Notes: generated by a model not told the origin, from the letters alone. Shown: positions 46,600 through 59,084, counted from the first letter of the stretch. The stretch is 64,000 nucleotides of DNA from Neodontobutis hainanensis (GCA_024349245.1 JALDNG010000041.1:8423001-8487000); one strand, 5' to 3'. A program made the numbers and translations.

Positions 46600-47040
46600 A
46601 AGAATGGACCTGCCCACAATTAAGAACCTTTTTACTGAAAAATGCGCAACTAGGTAATGAAGCTGACAGGGCAGATGCTGCCATGATATTCCTTGGCCCC
46701 CTCGTCGGCCTGACGCAGCTGCTACACGTACCTGATGCAGCTCCTCACCTGCAGTCAATCACTGCTAAGCAGCACTCATTTAAGCACCCTCTCAACTTCC
46801 TCATTCATTCTTCAGCTCGTGCAGCACCCCTCCTCACCACCTCAGGTGTAGACCACTCCACATTCTCAGACTCACCTTCATTTCTTCACCACCACCAGTG
46901 TCTTGGCTCCGGGAGGAAACCACCAAACATCACTCCGCTCTTCTCCCATCACACATCACTCAATGTCTCTCCCGCCGGTGCCTAAGCGCCAAAGTTTTAT
47001 TCATGCAAAGCTGTTCAATAAACATCCTATTAATGCATTT
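46600..47040 (+). mobile_element. Possible LTR-type repeat
   Basis: A pyrimidine-rich, GC-richer segment with CACCTGCAGTCAATCACTGC and ATTTAAGCACCC (46780-46791), followed after about 240 bp by TTCAATAAACATCC (47010-47023), a polyadenylation signal. TTTAAGCAC upstream of AATAAACATCC is an arrangement seen in teleost Ty3/gypsy LTRs. Ends and a target duplication were not found. The open frames within it have no recognisable domain. Confidence 0.25.
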
Positions 47041-47044
47041 GTTA

Positions 47045-49410
47045 TCTGTTTAATGTTTGAGTCTCTTCGGGTTGAATTGATGATGCACTTAAGTTTTTAC
47101 TGGTTAACGTTGAACCTTTGCAAAGATTGGAACATTTTACAAAGAGGTAAAAATCACAACAGTCCTCCTCTGTTACTCTGCTCTAGACTCTTATCTACTT
47201 TATGCTAGTCCAAACCTGCTGCTTGCCACATTGTACTTTCTGTCACTTGTTTTAACATCTGTAATTGTTACCTTGAGCTCCTTCATACTCCTTTTTTCCT
47301 GTCAGTCTCTCTCAAAGTGCAATTTCTGGTAGTTTCACAAGGTGCTTTGTGGTTAGTTACAAGCCATGTCAAATTGATTTGAAATGTGATGTGTTTATCA
47401 GCGTTGATATGCATCATATATCACTGTGTTTTCATCTTAAGCTTGGTCTATTGTGACACTGTGTCAAATAACATGACATGGATGGATAACCTGCCAGTTA
47501 GAAGGAGGGACTGATAGACGAATTGCACATAATAAATAGTTGGATGGAGTCATATCCGTCTTTATTCACTAGATCTTTTCCAGGGGAGTATGGTGACTAG
47601 TGTAACATTTCAACTTGCTCTGATTCAGTTTCACCTCCAGAGCCATTATTAGTTGATGGGTCACTACACGGTGCACCCACAAAAGCACACAGTCCTGCGC
47701 TCGAGCCAGAACTTGTCCTGATTAATTATCAACAGAGGCCACATCCAGCTGCCTCGGCCAAAGACGAAAGACAGGGAGGAAGAAAAGAGAACATTAATAG
47801 TGCTTCTGTTACTGCCAACTGTGCTGCAAAATCTGTCTTTGTGTAACACCCCTCAAAGCTCATTCTCATATAACAAGTCATTTGCAGCCTCTTTAATAAT
47901 GGCTTTCATATGCACTTGTTGAATAGGCATCGCTCATTTGATTAAGCAACTGGCAAATTTTCTGTTTCACTAATAAGATGAATTTGTTCTTTGAATCCAC
48001 AAAACCCAGGCCATTGCTGAAGACTGGAGATAAAGTCCCTAGTGTTTTTTAGACAAAGGTGTATTTATATCTAACCATTACATTTTTATCCCTACTGCTG
48101 CTTGGTCATTGGCCCATTTCATTGTATGCCACCAAAAGTGTTCTTCATCAGCATCCGATTATTTTGCAATAGACCTCTGTTTTAACCAAGCAACATCAGT
48201 ATGTCATTTGTAGGTTCAAAGCCAGTCTTGTAATAAAAACATTGTAGTCACTAGCCTGCTAAGTAAAAGGTGTTCTGACGCATGTTAAATTATTCCAAAA
48301 GTTCATCAATGGCAACACATAGTTTAGTCCCTGGTGTCTAGTCTCTCCTCTTATAAAAACACACACAGTGGATTAGCATTAGCCACTAAGAACCTAACAT
48401 AGTCTGCTGTAGTTTTCTTTGGACACGCAGCTGTGCTGTGCCAATAGAGTAGTGCGGGTTCTATCCATACAAACAAGTTATATACCAACAAACCTTACCT
48501 CTGAAACAGTCCAAAAGATAACTATGTAACTAAGACCAACCATCCACAACAACAGAACCCCAGCAGGGCGGATTCATAAACATTAACTGAAAATGGCAGG
48601 ATGTGATTTGCCACTGGACAACAAAGAAAGTTATATTAAATGCAGCTAAATGTATATTTTGCTTTAATACTTAATAAAACATGGTGTAGCGTGTTCTTGA
48701 TTGCCACTTCTCATGATCCAGGCAGGTAGGATAGCCTCTAGTCCACTGTTTTATTAATGTGATTAAAGTATGGTCAGTGGCTCACAATTTATTATAGGTG
48801 TAACTGAAATTTCTTCTATATGACATGAGGTTCCATTATTACATAAATAAAATACATGCATTAAAGCGTGTATTAGTAGCAATAGTTCTTGTAGAAGTAG
48901 TGGTTAACACTTTAGTTTATACACTACACTTGATACATTGGCTCTACTTCATTATTTTCAATGTAATGCACATTTTATAAAAAAAAAATCCTCTTTTAGT
49001 TTTATTAAAATAATATAAAATGCTTTTAACTTGGGTCATGGATTTGCTGTGATGGTGTAATGCTAGGTTACACTTTATTTGACACTACATTTTATTTTGA
49101 TAAATTGTATCTAACTCCTTTTATAACAAACTGTAACAACATGTAACTATAGTACAAACGTAATGGGATTATGTGTACTTACATGCTGTGGTTAAGGAAT
49201 GCATGTAATAAAGTTTGCAGCCAGTGTTCTCTAATAATTGCACTTATGCAGCATTATCTTATTTCTTTGTATAAATTCCCCTCACAAACATCCTCTATCC
49301 TCTTTTTGTACCAAACGCTGTGCAGTAAACTTTGATTTATTTTGTTTGGGCAATGCTACTGTACTGTATAAACAAATTAAAGATATGTTAGTGGGTACTG
49401 TTGTAAATAC
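47045..49410. other. Unique DNA, no gene seen
   Basis: No coding domain recognised. 48900-49230 has a GGTTACACTTTATTTGACAC segment that resembles a teleost repeat, but no ends were found. 47880-47990 is a weak conserved-noncoding candidate. Confidence 0.4.
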
Positions 49411-49414
49411 TTAA

Positions 49415-49500
49415 GACCTGTCTTGGTCTGTACAGTAATTTTAAGGTCAGTTTTGAAAGATGTCAGTCTTGAGACTTATTTTTACTAAGCCTTGTTTTAC
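49415..49500 (+). repeat. Dispersed repeat, TTGGTCT family, copy B
   Basis: Contains CTGTCTTGGTCTG and then GAGACTTATTTTTACTAAGC, matching copy C (53265-53400) at the CTTATTTTTACT...GCCTT block. Short and diverged. Confidence 0.5.
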
Positions 49501-49504
49501 TCCA

Positions 49505-50635
49505 GAACATTAACCTTGTGCTGCTGCTCCATTCTCACGAGATTTGTGAATTTACAAACTCACGTGACCTGCGCCAAGCAAAGTATTCATGGTCCAAACT
49601 CTGGCCTTCCCGGCCCGTTGTGGGTCTCGGTGTGTCTGAGGTTTGAAGATGTAGCGACCATTTTACTGTTACAAATCTAAACAACATGGAGCTGCTCTGA
49701 TTAGATAACTGTTGTTGATAAATTCAATCACCGAACAGGTATTCATTTTAAGTACATGCCGTTTGGCAAACGCATTCAATGGGAGCCCTCTCAGATGGGA
49801 CTGTGAAACGGGGGCTGTACTGTGGAGCAGTTCTATCTGGCAGTGTCAGGTGACAAGAACATAGAAGTCTTGGAAAGCAAATATCTTTAAAAACTTACAA
49901 CAATAAACTTAAATACGAAAAAAAACTGAATTGACTGTTTGCATTTGGGGTTCAGGGAGTAAGCAGCAGACTATTCATGAACAGACTCACCGTCTATGTG
50001 TGAGTACCAGGAGCCCTCTGCCTCCTTCGTTGAAACGTCTCCATCCTCTAGTGGCACCGCTGACCTGCCTTGACACCTGGAACACCACAAACCGCTCTGT
50101 CAGCTTTTTTTCAATCCCTGGCTCTGACTCTGCCCCCCCACCGGACCCTTTTACTTCCCTGCGCTGTACGGCTGATAATTAACAAGTCCATTGCCAGAAA
50201 CCTCAGTGCTAAATCAGCGGTCACATCCAGCCCCCCATGCATTGGTTCATGAACCTCCCACAGCCTTCCCTGCATCTCACAGACATAAATCCTTCCTCAC
50301 TTTGAGAAATGCATTTCATTTTAGCATAATCATTTAGTGGCCTGGTCAGCAAACAATTTAGGAGCATCCTTTTTATTATTTTTGATATTTAGTCATGAGT
50401 TTTGCTAATGCATAATTACATTTAATTTAATTCAAACTGCATCTACATGCTTCTAATACAGTCTCAAGCTTGTAAACAGATCCCCGCCTACTCCATTATC
50501 TTAAAAAGCATTGCACAAGACCTAACTTTAACATGCACACCCCGGGTAATGCCAAATTTACATTGGTTCAATTGGACATTATGCACAAGAAATTTTACTA
50601 TTTCAATTGTGTTACTGGCAGCTGGGATATTTAAT
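49505..50635. other. Unclassified DNA
   Basis: No gene called. The last 200 bp may be decayed 3' sequence of the LINE that ends at 50787. A pyrimidine-rich stretch at 50000-50270 carries no recognisable domain. Confidence 0.4.
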
Positions 50636-50639
50636 CACA

Positions 50640-50787
50640 TTAATCATGTACTTTTTTATAGTGTCCTAGAACTGTGTAATTCTTCATCTGTCTTTTTAGG
50701 TTGACTTTTAATATCTGTTCAGAGACTACAGATAAAAAATAACCTCTTGGCTCATTCTGGTATATTCACAGAAATGTGCACAGTCCC
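50640..50787 (+). mobile_element. LINE 3' untranslated end (L2/CR1-group)
   Basis: TTTTTAGGTTGACTTTTAAT, GACTACAGATAAAAAATAAC, CTCTTGGCTCATTCTGGTAT and GTGCACAGTCCC follow one another as in the 3' end of a common teleost LINE, where an AAATAAATAAA tail comes next. Here a MITE interrupts at TTAA, and the AATAAAATAAATAAAT tail resumes at 51172. No coding part is recognisable upstream. Confidence 0.65.
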
Positions 50788-51171
50788 TTAAAGTTGCATT
50801 ACAGAAGATCCAGAGTTTTTTTTAGTGGTGCGTTTGCGGTACTGCATCTAGTGTCGTGCATGTTCATAGTGCTCACGAACAAACAACTGAAAAAGACTCT
50901 TCTGGTTTCGAGAGCGCTGGAGGCATGTCTCTTCGCTGTGTTCACAAGATTCATTTTTAACTATGCTGCTAGCGTTGCTTAGTTTACTTATGACAACAAA
51001 TCAGGAAGTGAGCACCAGGTTTTGATCCTGAAAGCTTCTCAGTTGATTGACTGTACATGTTTACAGAAGCATCAGGCTGTTGTTGATGTGCAGAACAGCC
51101 CGATGTTCAAGCTGGTGTAGGTTTGAAATGTTTTTATTTGAACCATTACAACTTCTGTAATGCACCTTTAA
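50788..51171. mobile_element. MITE (376 bp) with TTAA target duplication
   Basis: The element is 50792-51167. The left end AGTTGCATTACAGAAG and the inverted right end AGGTGCATTACAGAAG match at 15 of 16 positions, and both ends are bounded by TTAA (50788-50791 and 51168-51171). TTAA duplication is the hallmark of piggyBac and Kolobok transposases; the AGGTGCA end suggests Kolobok. No transposase frame. Confidence 0.85.
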
Positions 51172-51200
51172 ATAAAATAAATAAATATATAAAACATATA
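51172..51200 (+). repeat. LINE A-rich tail, displaced by the MITE
   Basis: AATAAAATAAATAAATATAT, continuous with 50787 once the MITE and one TTAA copy are removed. Confidence 0.6.
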
Positions 51201-51204
51201 ATAA

Positions 51205-52430
51205 TTTTAGAGGAATAGTGATTTTACAAAATAATTACTTTTTAATTAAACTCTGTTAGACAAATTAAATATTAGAGCTAAAGAAGGTCATTTATAAGAT
51301 GTAATCAATATTAAATAACTTTACAGTGTATTCTTCTGAGGGCTAGTGAAAATAAGCTAATTACAAAGACATTAGAAATTGAATCAATGCTCAACAAAAA
51401 GCAGAAGAATTACAGCATTGGCATTTTTTTCAGCATCCATTTTTTTTAGATACCAAACAATCACCTTTTCTAGCTGTAGCCAAATAAAAGACCACAAATG
51501 GGGCTAAACATGTAAAATGTCATAGTTATACATTACTTTGCAAAATCAAAATATAATTTAATTCAACCATTGCATTTTTCCTCTAGCTGTCTCATGTATA
51601 TAGTGACCTTGCAGCCAATGCTAAAATATTTTGTGCTAAACACTGGTCAGTGAAGAAGCTGGAGGATTCTGCTTTATCTTAACAAAGACTGATGAACTGT
51701 AAGAAATTATAAAAAAATGCTTTAGATTCATTCAGAAGTAGATATAGTTATAATAAGATTGTTTAAAAGTACTGATCTGCGGCATTTAAAACCGTTTTAT
51801 TCACTTTAATAAGACTGGACACTTTGGTATGAATTGTAATAAATGTGGATTTAGTTTGTTTTCATCAACTCCATGTGACCATCCCCTAACTTTTTTGGTC
51901 AACAGTTACTGAATGATTGAAGTAAACTCTATAATACCCAATCATATTTTTGGCACATTCTAGAAGAATTGGCTTGTAAACCAGTGGAAGTACTATAGCC
52001 ACAAATAATTTATTCTGAAAAGTCTATCAAAAATGTATTGGACACTTGGACAATGTACAAAAACTTGAGTCAGCACAGGCCTTTTTATAGCAACGTCCAG
52101 ATAGTATTTGAAAAGGCTTATGGGAAGCTAATCCTGATTGGTTAAGCACTGTATATGCAAATCCTGAGTGAAAGGATGTGTAAAAAGGTTTCTACAGAGT
52201 CTATTGGGCACTTTTGAGGGTGTGCTTTTGTAAATCAGAATATAGAAACACATATTTAATTTTTTTAGACCTGCATAATGATTTGTTTATTGTTCAAAAG
52301 GGTGATAAGTACACACCTACAGCTTTTCTCATTAGGTGAAACAAGAACAGGGAAAGAGTAGGCCTTATTTACAAGTATAAGAAGCATGTTGTATTTTGGT
52401 TGTCTCTCAATTGATTTTTACATTTTTGAT
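51205..52430. other. Unique DNA, no gene seen
   Basis: No repeat or coding domain recognised. Confidence 0.45.
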
Positions 52431-52434
52431 CTTT

Positions 52435-53163
52435 AGGCCCAATCATAATTCTACCCCGTACTCCCACCCCTTAACTCTTACCTCGTGTTTTGTCCGTTCA
52501 CGAGAGATGAAAGGTGCCAATACTCATTTGGATCAAGGGGAAGGGGGAAGTGGGCTAAACTGAGATTTTGAAGGACCACCTTTGAAACGAAGGGGTAAGA
52601 AAATTTGCCAGAATGCAGAATTCGCCAGCTGCAAGAGATGTGCAAAATACAACTAATTTAATTTAACAAATTATACAAATTACGACAGTGTTGTTTTATG
52701 TTCATTTCATCATGAACTTGTTTATGCACTAAATCATTTTCTCCTTGGAAAGTTTTGTAAAAATGGCTGTTTGCTAACGTTAGCCTCACAGTGACACATT
52801 GATTTGTTGTAAACTGACACATTTCATGGTTGTTGAAAATCCTTTAGTGTCTTATGTCTGAGACAGGGACTGAGGAAACAGCAGCTGATACAGTTCAGAG
52901 CAAGACTCAAGTCAAAATAATCACATTCAACTGTTCATACGCTGTATGATAAAGACAGATGAATTATTAGACCGTTGTATTAAAATATATTACAAACTAG
53001 GCTATATGAAATTAGCCTATATTATTATTTTAAAGGAGTCATATTTTTATCTTATTATACATCTATGTTCCTGTAGGTGTGCTGGTACCCCTTCCTTTGG
53101 AGGGCCATGGGGTTGGGCTAAGAGCAAGGGGTAGGGGTAAGTTAGAGAACTGAGGTTGGGCCT
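52435..53163. mobile_element. Non-autonomous DNA transposon, 729 bp
   Basis: The left end AGGCCCAATCATAATTCT and inverted right end AGGCCCAACCTCAGTTCT match at 14 of 18 positions. Subterminal CCCACCCCTTAACTC on the left and AAGGGGTAGGGGTAAG on the right mirror each other, the pattern of a teleost family I recall with CAATCCCAATTCTACCCC ends. The interior (52620-53060) is AT-rich with no transposase. No clear target duplication, so the superfamily is not assigned. Confidence 0.7.
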
Positions 53164-53264
53164 CTGTTTCACCCTACTGGGGGAATCTGGCCTTGACACA
53201 CTTTTAGTTAAATTTAGATTGTCAAAAATCATTTAGACGAATCATTCTGAAATGAGCGCGATGT

Positions 53265-53400
53265 AACACTTGAGACTGATCTTGGTTTTGAGACCAGTCT
53301 TAAGAATATTTTGTAATTCTTGGTTTTGTCTTGGTCTCCACTTATTTTTACTCGGCCTTAGATTAAGTCCAACCAAGACCACATATGGTATGTGTATCTG
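53265..53400 (+). repeat. Dispersed repeat, TTGGTCT family, copy C
   Basis: ACTTGAGACTGATCTTGG, GAGACCAGTCTTAAG, CTTGGTCTCCACTTATTTTT, ACTCGGCCTTAG. Shares blocks with copies A and B, and is the longest of the three. Confidence 0.5.
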
Positions 53401-54439
53401 GATGGATTGGATGAAAACATCAGTCCTTAGATATTCAATTAAAAATCTTCTAAATCTAATAAATCTTTCACCACCTCTTTCATTTACCTACATATGTTTT
53501 TGGGCCTTTGATATTTTTATTATTGCTTTCATTTGAATAGATGACTTGAAAACTAGACATAAACTGTTTAGATTTTTAACGGTTCCCTTGTATCTGTTGC
53601 AGTGTTCTGGCCTTAACCCTTACATACTGACCATATCTTATGGTATGGAACAGTCCACAGTATGGAATTACAGCAATTCCCTCAAAGTCACTGTTTATAC
53701 CAAATTTTAACCTAAAGATGTATAAAGAATGTTTAAATAGCTTATGCTACATGAATAAATGTCTGATTAATCTTTAATAAATGTTTTAGAGAGCAAGGAG
53801 AGTGTATTTTTTTAAGTTTTACAACACTCATTTTCGGTCTTTACTGCCATCAGAGAGCATTTCAACAAATAGAAATGACTGCTTCTATTGTTACAATGGT
53901 GTGCGTGAATCTTTTTGATGACTGTGGATTCGGGCACCACCGCATTCAACGCTTTCTGCAAAACGAGCAGGTGACAGATAAAAAAAAAAAAATCAAAGAG
54001 TGTAATGGGGATTTTATAGTCTCTGTTCACTTTGGTCTTGGTCATGACTGTGTATCAGTTAATATAGTCAGCAACACTATATTTCTATGCACAATAACTT
54101 CAGCCGGTGCTTGATTTCCTCAGAGAGCTTTATATACCGGCAGGGATTTGTTTTCCTGAAATATTTTCCCAAAAGTAATGTCATTTGCAATAAACGATTC
54201 AATCCCAGAAGACTTAATTGCCAGACAAATAGGAACCATTATCTGCTGAAGTTGCTTGAATCATATGTGCGCTCTATATGCAAGCTTCTGTACAAGCTCA
54301 AGCCATTATAGTTCTCTCTGGAGGACAGTTCTGTGAGATAGAGGTTGGCCGACGCTAACGTAGGTCTGAATTAAATTGGACGGTCTGAAACATGACGTGA
54401 CAGACAGAACAGTCTCAGTCAGGTGGAATAGTTGGAAGC

Positions 54440-54600
54440 ATCCCTCCAGGACCCACACTAGTGCCCCAGGCAATAAAAAGATTAATAATTGAATAAATAT
54501 GCATGCATAATAAAAGACCCATTAGTTTCAATAGAGGGATGATTCAATTATTCACAAGAAATAGTGCAAAAGAAAAAAAGTAAAGTATGTAGAGAATTTT
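54440..54600. promoter_or_regulatory. Weak conserved-noncoding / enhancer candidate
   Basis: Dense homeodomain- and octamer-type words in non-repetitive sequence: ATTAATAATTGAATAAATA, TATGCATGCATAATAAAA, CCATTAG, TCAATTATTC. AT-rich DNA makes such words by chance, and conservation cannot be tested here. Confidence 0.15.
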
Positions 54601-55089
54601 AATTACAGAAGTTTGTTTTAAGTGAACACTCGAAGACCTTGAGCTGTCATGAGCTCGGTGAAATTCCTCTTTCACAAAATGTTTCTGAAATGTACTTTTA
54701 AATGTTATGACAGTGTTGTTCTACAGTTCTTTGCTGTTCAGTTTGTCGTAGGTTCTGACTTCTTGCTGTATTGAAAAACTATTGGGATACAGACTTACAG
54801 AATCAACCCAGTCCCAGGCCCACTGCATCCATTTCCCTTGCAGGTTTTTTAAAGAACACTCGCAATGCATTGTTAATCACTGCAACTCTATGTCAATGTA
54901 TTTGGGAATTGCAAGATATATTTGGAATAACCTGCAAAATATAATTTAAGTCCATTGCACAAGTCCACGGCTGATAAGAAAACCATATGTAACATTTACA
55001 GTATATGCTGTTATTGCTGTAGCTATAGCACCAACAGACTGAGACTGATTTTTATTGCCTGCTGTAATTTCACACACTAAAATTCAAAA

Positions 55090-55107
55090 ATTAAAATTAA
55101 TTTTAAT
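55090..55107. repeat. 18-bp perfect palindrome
   Basis: ATTAAAATTAATTTTAAT is its own reverse complement. It is pure AT and may be chance. Confidence 0.9.
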
Positions 55108-57446
55108 ATCTTAATATCACATACCTGTCATTGCTGAAAGAAATTGCAAATTTATTTGATAATTCTGTATGACCCTTGTTTTTTCACCTTGCATTTTGAC
55201 AATAGAGCTCAAGGTGTTAGAGGTGATACTGATAAAAAAAATCTTTATTTCTTGAACATTTTGTTGATTTAGTTCCGAGACTCCTGGTCAGCTTGGGGAG
55301 CAGTGACTGAGCTTTCTCAAGAGACACAATAGATGGTGCTCTTACAGGATTAATTTAATGGAAGGTTATCAAATTCTTTGATGTTAGAATTTAGTCACTT
55401 TTTTTTAGTTTTTTTACATTTTAACTAGAAGAGACTTAGAAAAGATGAGAGGGTGGAGCCTTCCTGTAATCTCCGCTTCCACTTCATTACCATCAAACTG
55501 AAGTCCTTTTGGAAGCATCGTAAGACCCACCTTTTTAAGTTGTCTAAGTTCATTTGGTTCACTCGGCGTCATTTACATTTATTCATTCGCACTGACAGAG
55601 CAACTACATCAAAGTTTAACAGCCAAACATGGCAAGTGTGAACACCCTCTTATTCCAAGGACACTGAATTATTGATGCAACACCAAGACTCCTGGAAACA
55701 CGGAGAAGTATTTATGGTTGACAGCATAATCAATGAAAGAAGCTGATGTGGTCCTGAAGCAGCAGTGAAATGTAATATTTAAGTATATATAAGTATATAA
55801 ATATAATGTCTATGATAGCTTCTGACCTTGACAGTGCAAAGTTGTAAAAAAGATGGCGAATGAGTAGGCTACCCTCGGAGTTTACCTTGAGCAAGTTTCT
55901 AACTGGATAATTGGGCCTAATCAGGAATACAGATGGTAAAACGGTGCATTGCCTTATGCACCAAACCTGCGTAACTCCTGAGACGTGGTCTCTCGAGTCG
56001 TGGAGCCGAGGTGAGAGTCGAGGCTCACTGTAGGAAAGTTCACAGACCTCCTCAGTGTGCTACCGAGGGAAATGAACGGAGGTCTGAAGGGGGATATTCT
56101 GCGCAGTGTTAAGCTTGTCTGATCCCAGCAGTAGACCTTGTATAAACACATGTTTGTCCGCAGGGAAGAAATGCCTAGAAACAATGCAATAAACACCTTG
56201 TTTTAGGCAAAGAGTGGGATATGGATATGAGGAATTAAACTATAGAACCTAACAACCATGCTGCAACAATCCCTGGATGTTACAGACCACCCGTCTCTTT
56301 GTATTTCAATGCTCGCCCACCCTCTGTGTAGTGAAGGGGCGCTGGGACGGTTCAGTAAAAGCCAACGTAATCAATCAAAGCAGGCAGGCTGACATTCAAC
56401 TCAGCTCAACATTTCAAAGGGGAAATCACAGACAGAGAAGTTTTCCTCTAAATTTGTCAGCGATGTGCCTCAGTGCACAGCAAACACACTGGTCAGTTTC
56501 ACTCAATGACTGGACCCCCAGACCTCCAAGATTTGTTTTCCCACTGGCCTTTCATGTTCAGTGGGCACGATCCATGACTTTTGAAGTTTGAAGTTAGCTG
56601 GAACTATTAAGTTGGAGCACCCAACCAAGCAAAAGCATCATGAAAAACTTCTAGAATATAACTGATCCTTAGGGTAATGTTTAGCCAGCTAAAGTTTTCT
56701 CTCTCTGTTTCAAACCAATCATTTGTGGAATACCCATCAGAAAAAAAAATGCAAATCCTGATGGGCTGTAAGGATCTGGTCGATTATATTTGATCAAAGG
56801 CAAAAACCGAAAGGCATGGCTTGTTAGGTAAGGTCTAGCACAGTGCAAATTGCAAGTCTTCACAGGTTTTAGGTTGTCTACCTACTCAAACTTTGATTCG
56901 AGCTGTAAAGTGAGGTGATGATCCACAGGACGCTCAATAATCTGAAGGAAATAGTGGAAAATTTCTTAAACCACACTCGCCAGCCTGTTTTCTGTCTGTG
57001 AGTGTTGGTGCCCTAAAAGGATTCAGTGAGACGTATAGAAGTATCACTGTGGTATTGGTAAAAAACTACTAATGGTAGAGAGGCCTACACCAGCTGCTTA
57101 GGCTGCGTAACTAACAGGCAACCACTGACACTTATATTCGTGCATGCCTCTGTGCTTCAAGCAACAGTGAAGTTTTGTGTTGCGTGACTTGCCGGTTCTT
57201 ACCAACTGCCTTGCAATGGAAATTAGTGCCTCACACAGATTTTCAGGGCTTAGTTAATCTGGCCCTTTGTGTGTTTGCTTTTGATCCTTTTCTCTGGCAC
57301 TTCAGTTTTCTGTCTAAACACATGAAGTAGTGAGGAAAAATACCATACGTCTATTATTCATTGTGGCAATTGATTCTACATAATTTCTGCTTCTTGTTTT
57401 GCTTTATTTAAAATCGTATGCATTATGAAAATATAGCATAATGGTA

Positions 57447-57792
57447 AATGGCATGCATTTATATAGCGCTTTCCTGCACCCTTCTCGGGCACCCAAAGCG
57501 CTTTACATGGTGCTTCCACTCACCCCATTCACACACAAACACTCCTGGGGCAGACAGAGAGGGGGACTGCCACACACACGGCGCTCAACCTTCTCCTACC
57601 ACCACCAAACACACTTCTACAGTCACACACATTCATACACCAGTGCTACGGACACTGGAGGCAAGGTGGGTTAAGTGTCTTGCCCAAGGACACAACGACA
57701 GTATGAACAGTGGGGAGAGTGGGAATCGAACCTACTACCTTCCAGTTGAAGGACGGCCACTCTACCACTGAGCCACTGCCATAATGGCATGC
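57447..57792 (-). mobile_element. Full-length tRNA-derived SINE with 10-bp target duplication
   Basis: The element is 57457-57782, flanked by AATGGCATGC at 57447-57456 and 57783-57792. On the minus strand: A box CAGTGGCTCAGTGGTAGAG, B box GGTTCGATTCCCAC, body TGTCGTTGTGTCCTTGGGCA, then an additional section of about 130 bp (including CCCCAGGAGTGTTTG) that the other copies lack, then the tail TGTAAAGCGCTTTGGGTGCC and AAAGCGCTATATAAAT. The intact duplication and complete boxes make this the best-preserved SINE in the window. Confidence 0.92.
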
Positions 57793-57794
57793 TC

Positions 57795-59080
57795 CTTACA
57801 GTAAAACAGTGTATATTAGCACTAGGCCAAGCTTCGTATGCAAGAAGCAAAGTCATATAGTTGTGGAAGAAATAAAAACTTTGGACAGAACTGTGGAACA
57901 AAACAATGGAATATGACTGGAATATTAAACGCACTGACAATGTCCATGCCTTTCCTGCATTACACACCTTTAGTGAATCTGGAAACAGGCTAATTAGCGC
58001 CTGAAACAGGTTTGGCAATGGCATAACCCATTAGTAAATCTGGCACTTAATATTTATTGATTGTCTCTAGAGGCTAACTGTAGTTTCTTGTGTGAGAGTT
58101 TTTCTGTTTTTGTGGAAATAATAGACATGTCGTTTGTCTGTATTGTGTGACATGAATACAATACATTAATTTGCAGGTAGCAAACAATTTCATTTTAAAT
58201 TATACATCTTACTCTTATGTTGTTAATAGCTTGATCCTGTGGGTGGCAGATTAGATAGTGTAAGGTTTTTTCTATACAACTTTGTAGGTCCTGTACTAAA
58301 TAACTCCACAAAGAAACACCAGTCCATTTTGTGCAGGATCGCTGGAGGGTCTCACACATGCGCTTTCTGGAAAACAGCCGTGTTGTGTAACTTTTCATCA
58401 TTTAAGTAATTAGGACGGATGACAATGCATCATGCATCTGCAAGTGAACTAAATAAATTTAATTTCCTATGTCTATTATGACAAATAATTTGGACAGCAA
58501 TCTTCTTACTATGCCATTTGAGTTTAAAGATGATTTAAAGAGGCGCTTAAGTCATAAAGATGGAGAATGTACCCAGCGCCTGGCAGAGTAACTGCTCACT
58601 AAGAGAAACGATGGGCAGAAAAATGAAAACGCATATTTCACCCTCGAAAAGCGCCTGAAATTGCCAAACTCATAACAAGTTGAGAGAAAAGGAGGGAGAC
58701 ACATGGAAATGGAAACAAAACTGTTCACAAATATTCATATTTTGATTGTATTAAATGTTCCAAAGAAATGAATTCCCTTTCATTTTATAAGCAGTCCATT
58801 AGAAGTGAATTTATTGCCTTTTCTGTTTATCTTAGTTTTGAAGCACCACTTGAATGTCCTCTTGTTGCAGACATTCACAGCAATCACATTGTGAATGCAT
58901 AGCAAACTATTTACTGACCTTCGCATAAACTGAAAACTGCACTTGAAACTCAGAGTACATACAAACGGTTCTGTATTTTATTTTAAAACCGCCTTGTACA
59001 ATGAAATCAATCTTCAAATGGTGTCTTTTCACATTAGTGCTTTAAAATGATCTCAACACATTTTAATTATATCCATGGCC
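57795..59080. other. Unique DNA, no gene seen
   Basis: No repeat or coding domain recognised. Confidence 0.45.
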
Positions 59081-59084
59081 AAAG

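Larger units (their letters stand above)
53405..57440. other. Unique DNA, no gene seen
   Basis: About 4 kb. A decayed LINE C-terminus is possible at 55450-55560 (a LKSFWKHRKTHLFKLSKF reading) but is too short to call. 54440-54600 holds a homeodomain-word cluster listed separately. Confidence 0.45.

Noticed and set aside
55453..55641. LKSFWKHRKTHLFKLSKF segment resembling a LINE C-terminus
   Set aside because: The similarity covers about 15 residues, and no LINE 3' end or other LINE motif lies nearby.
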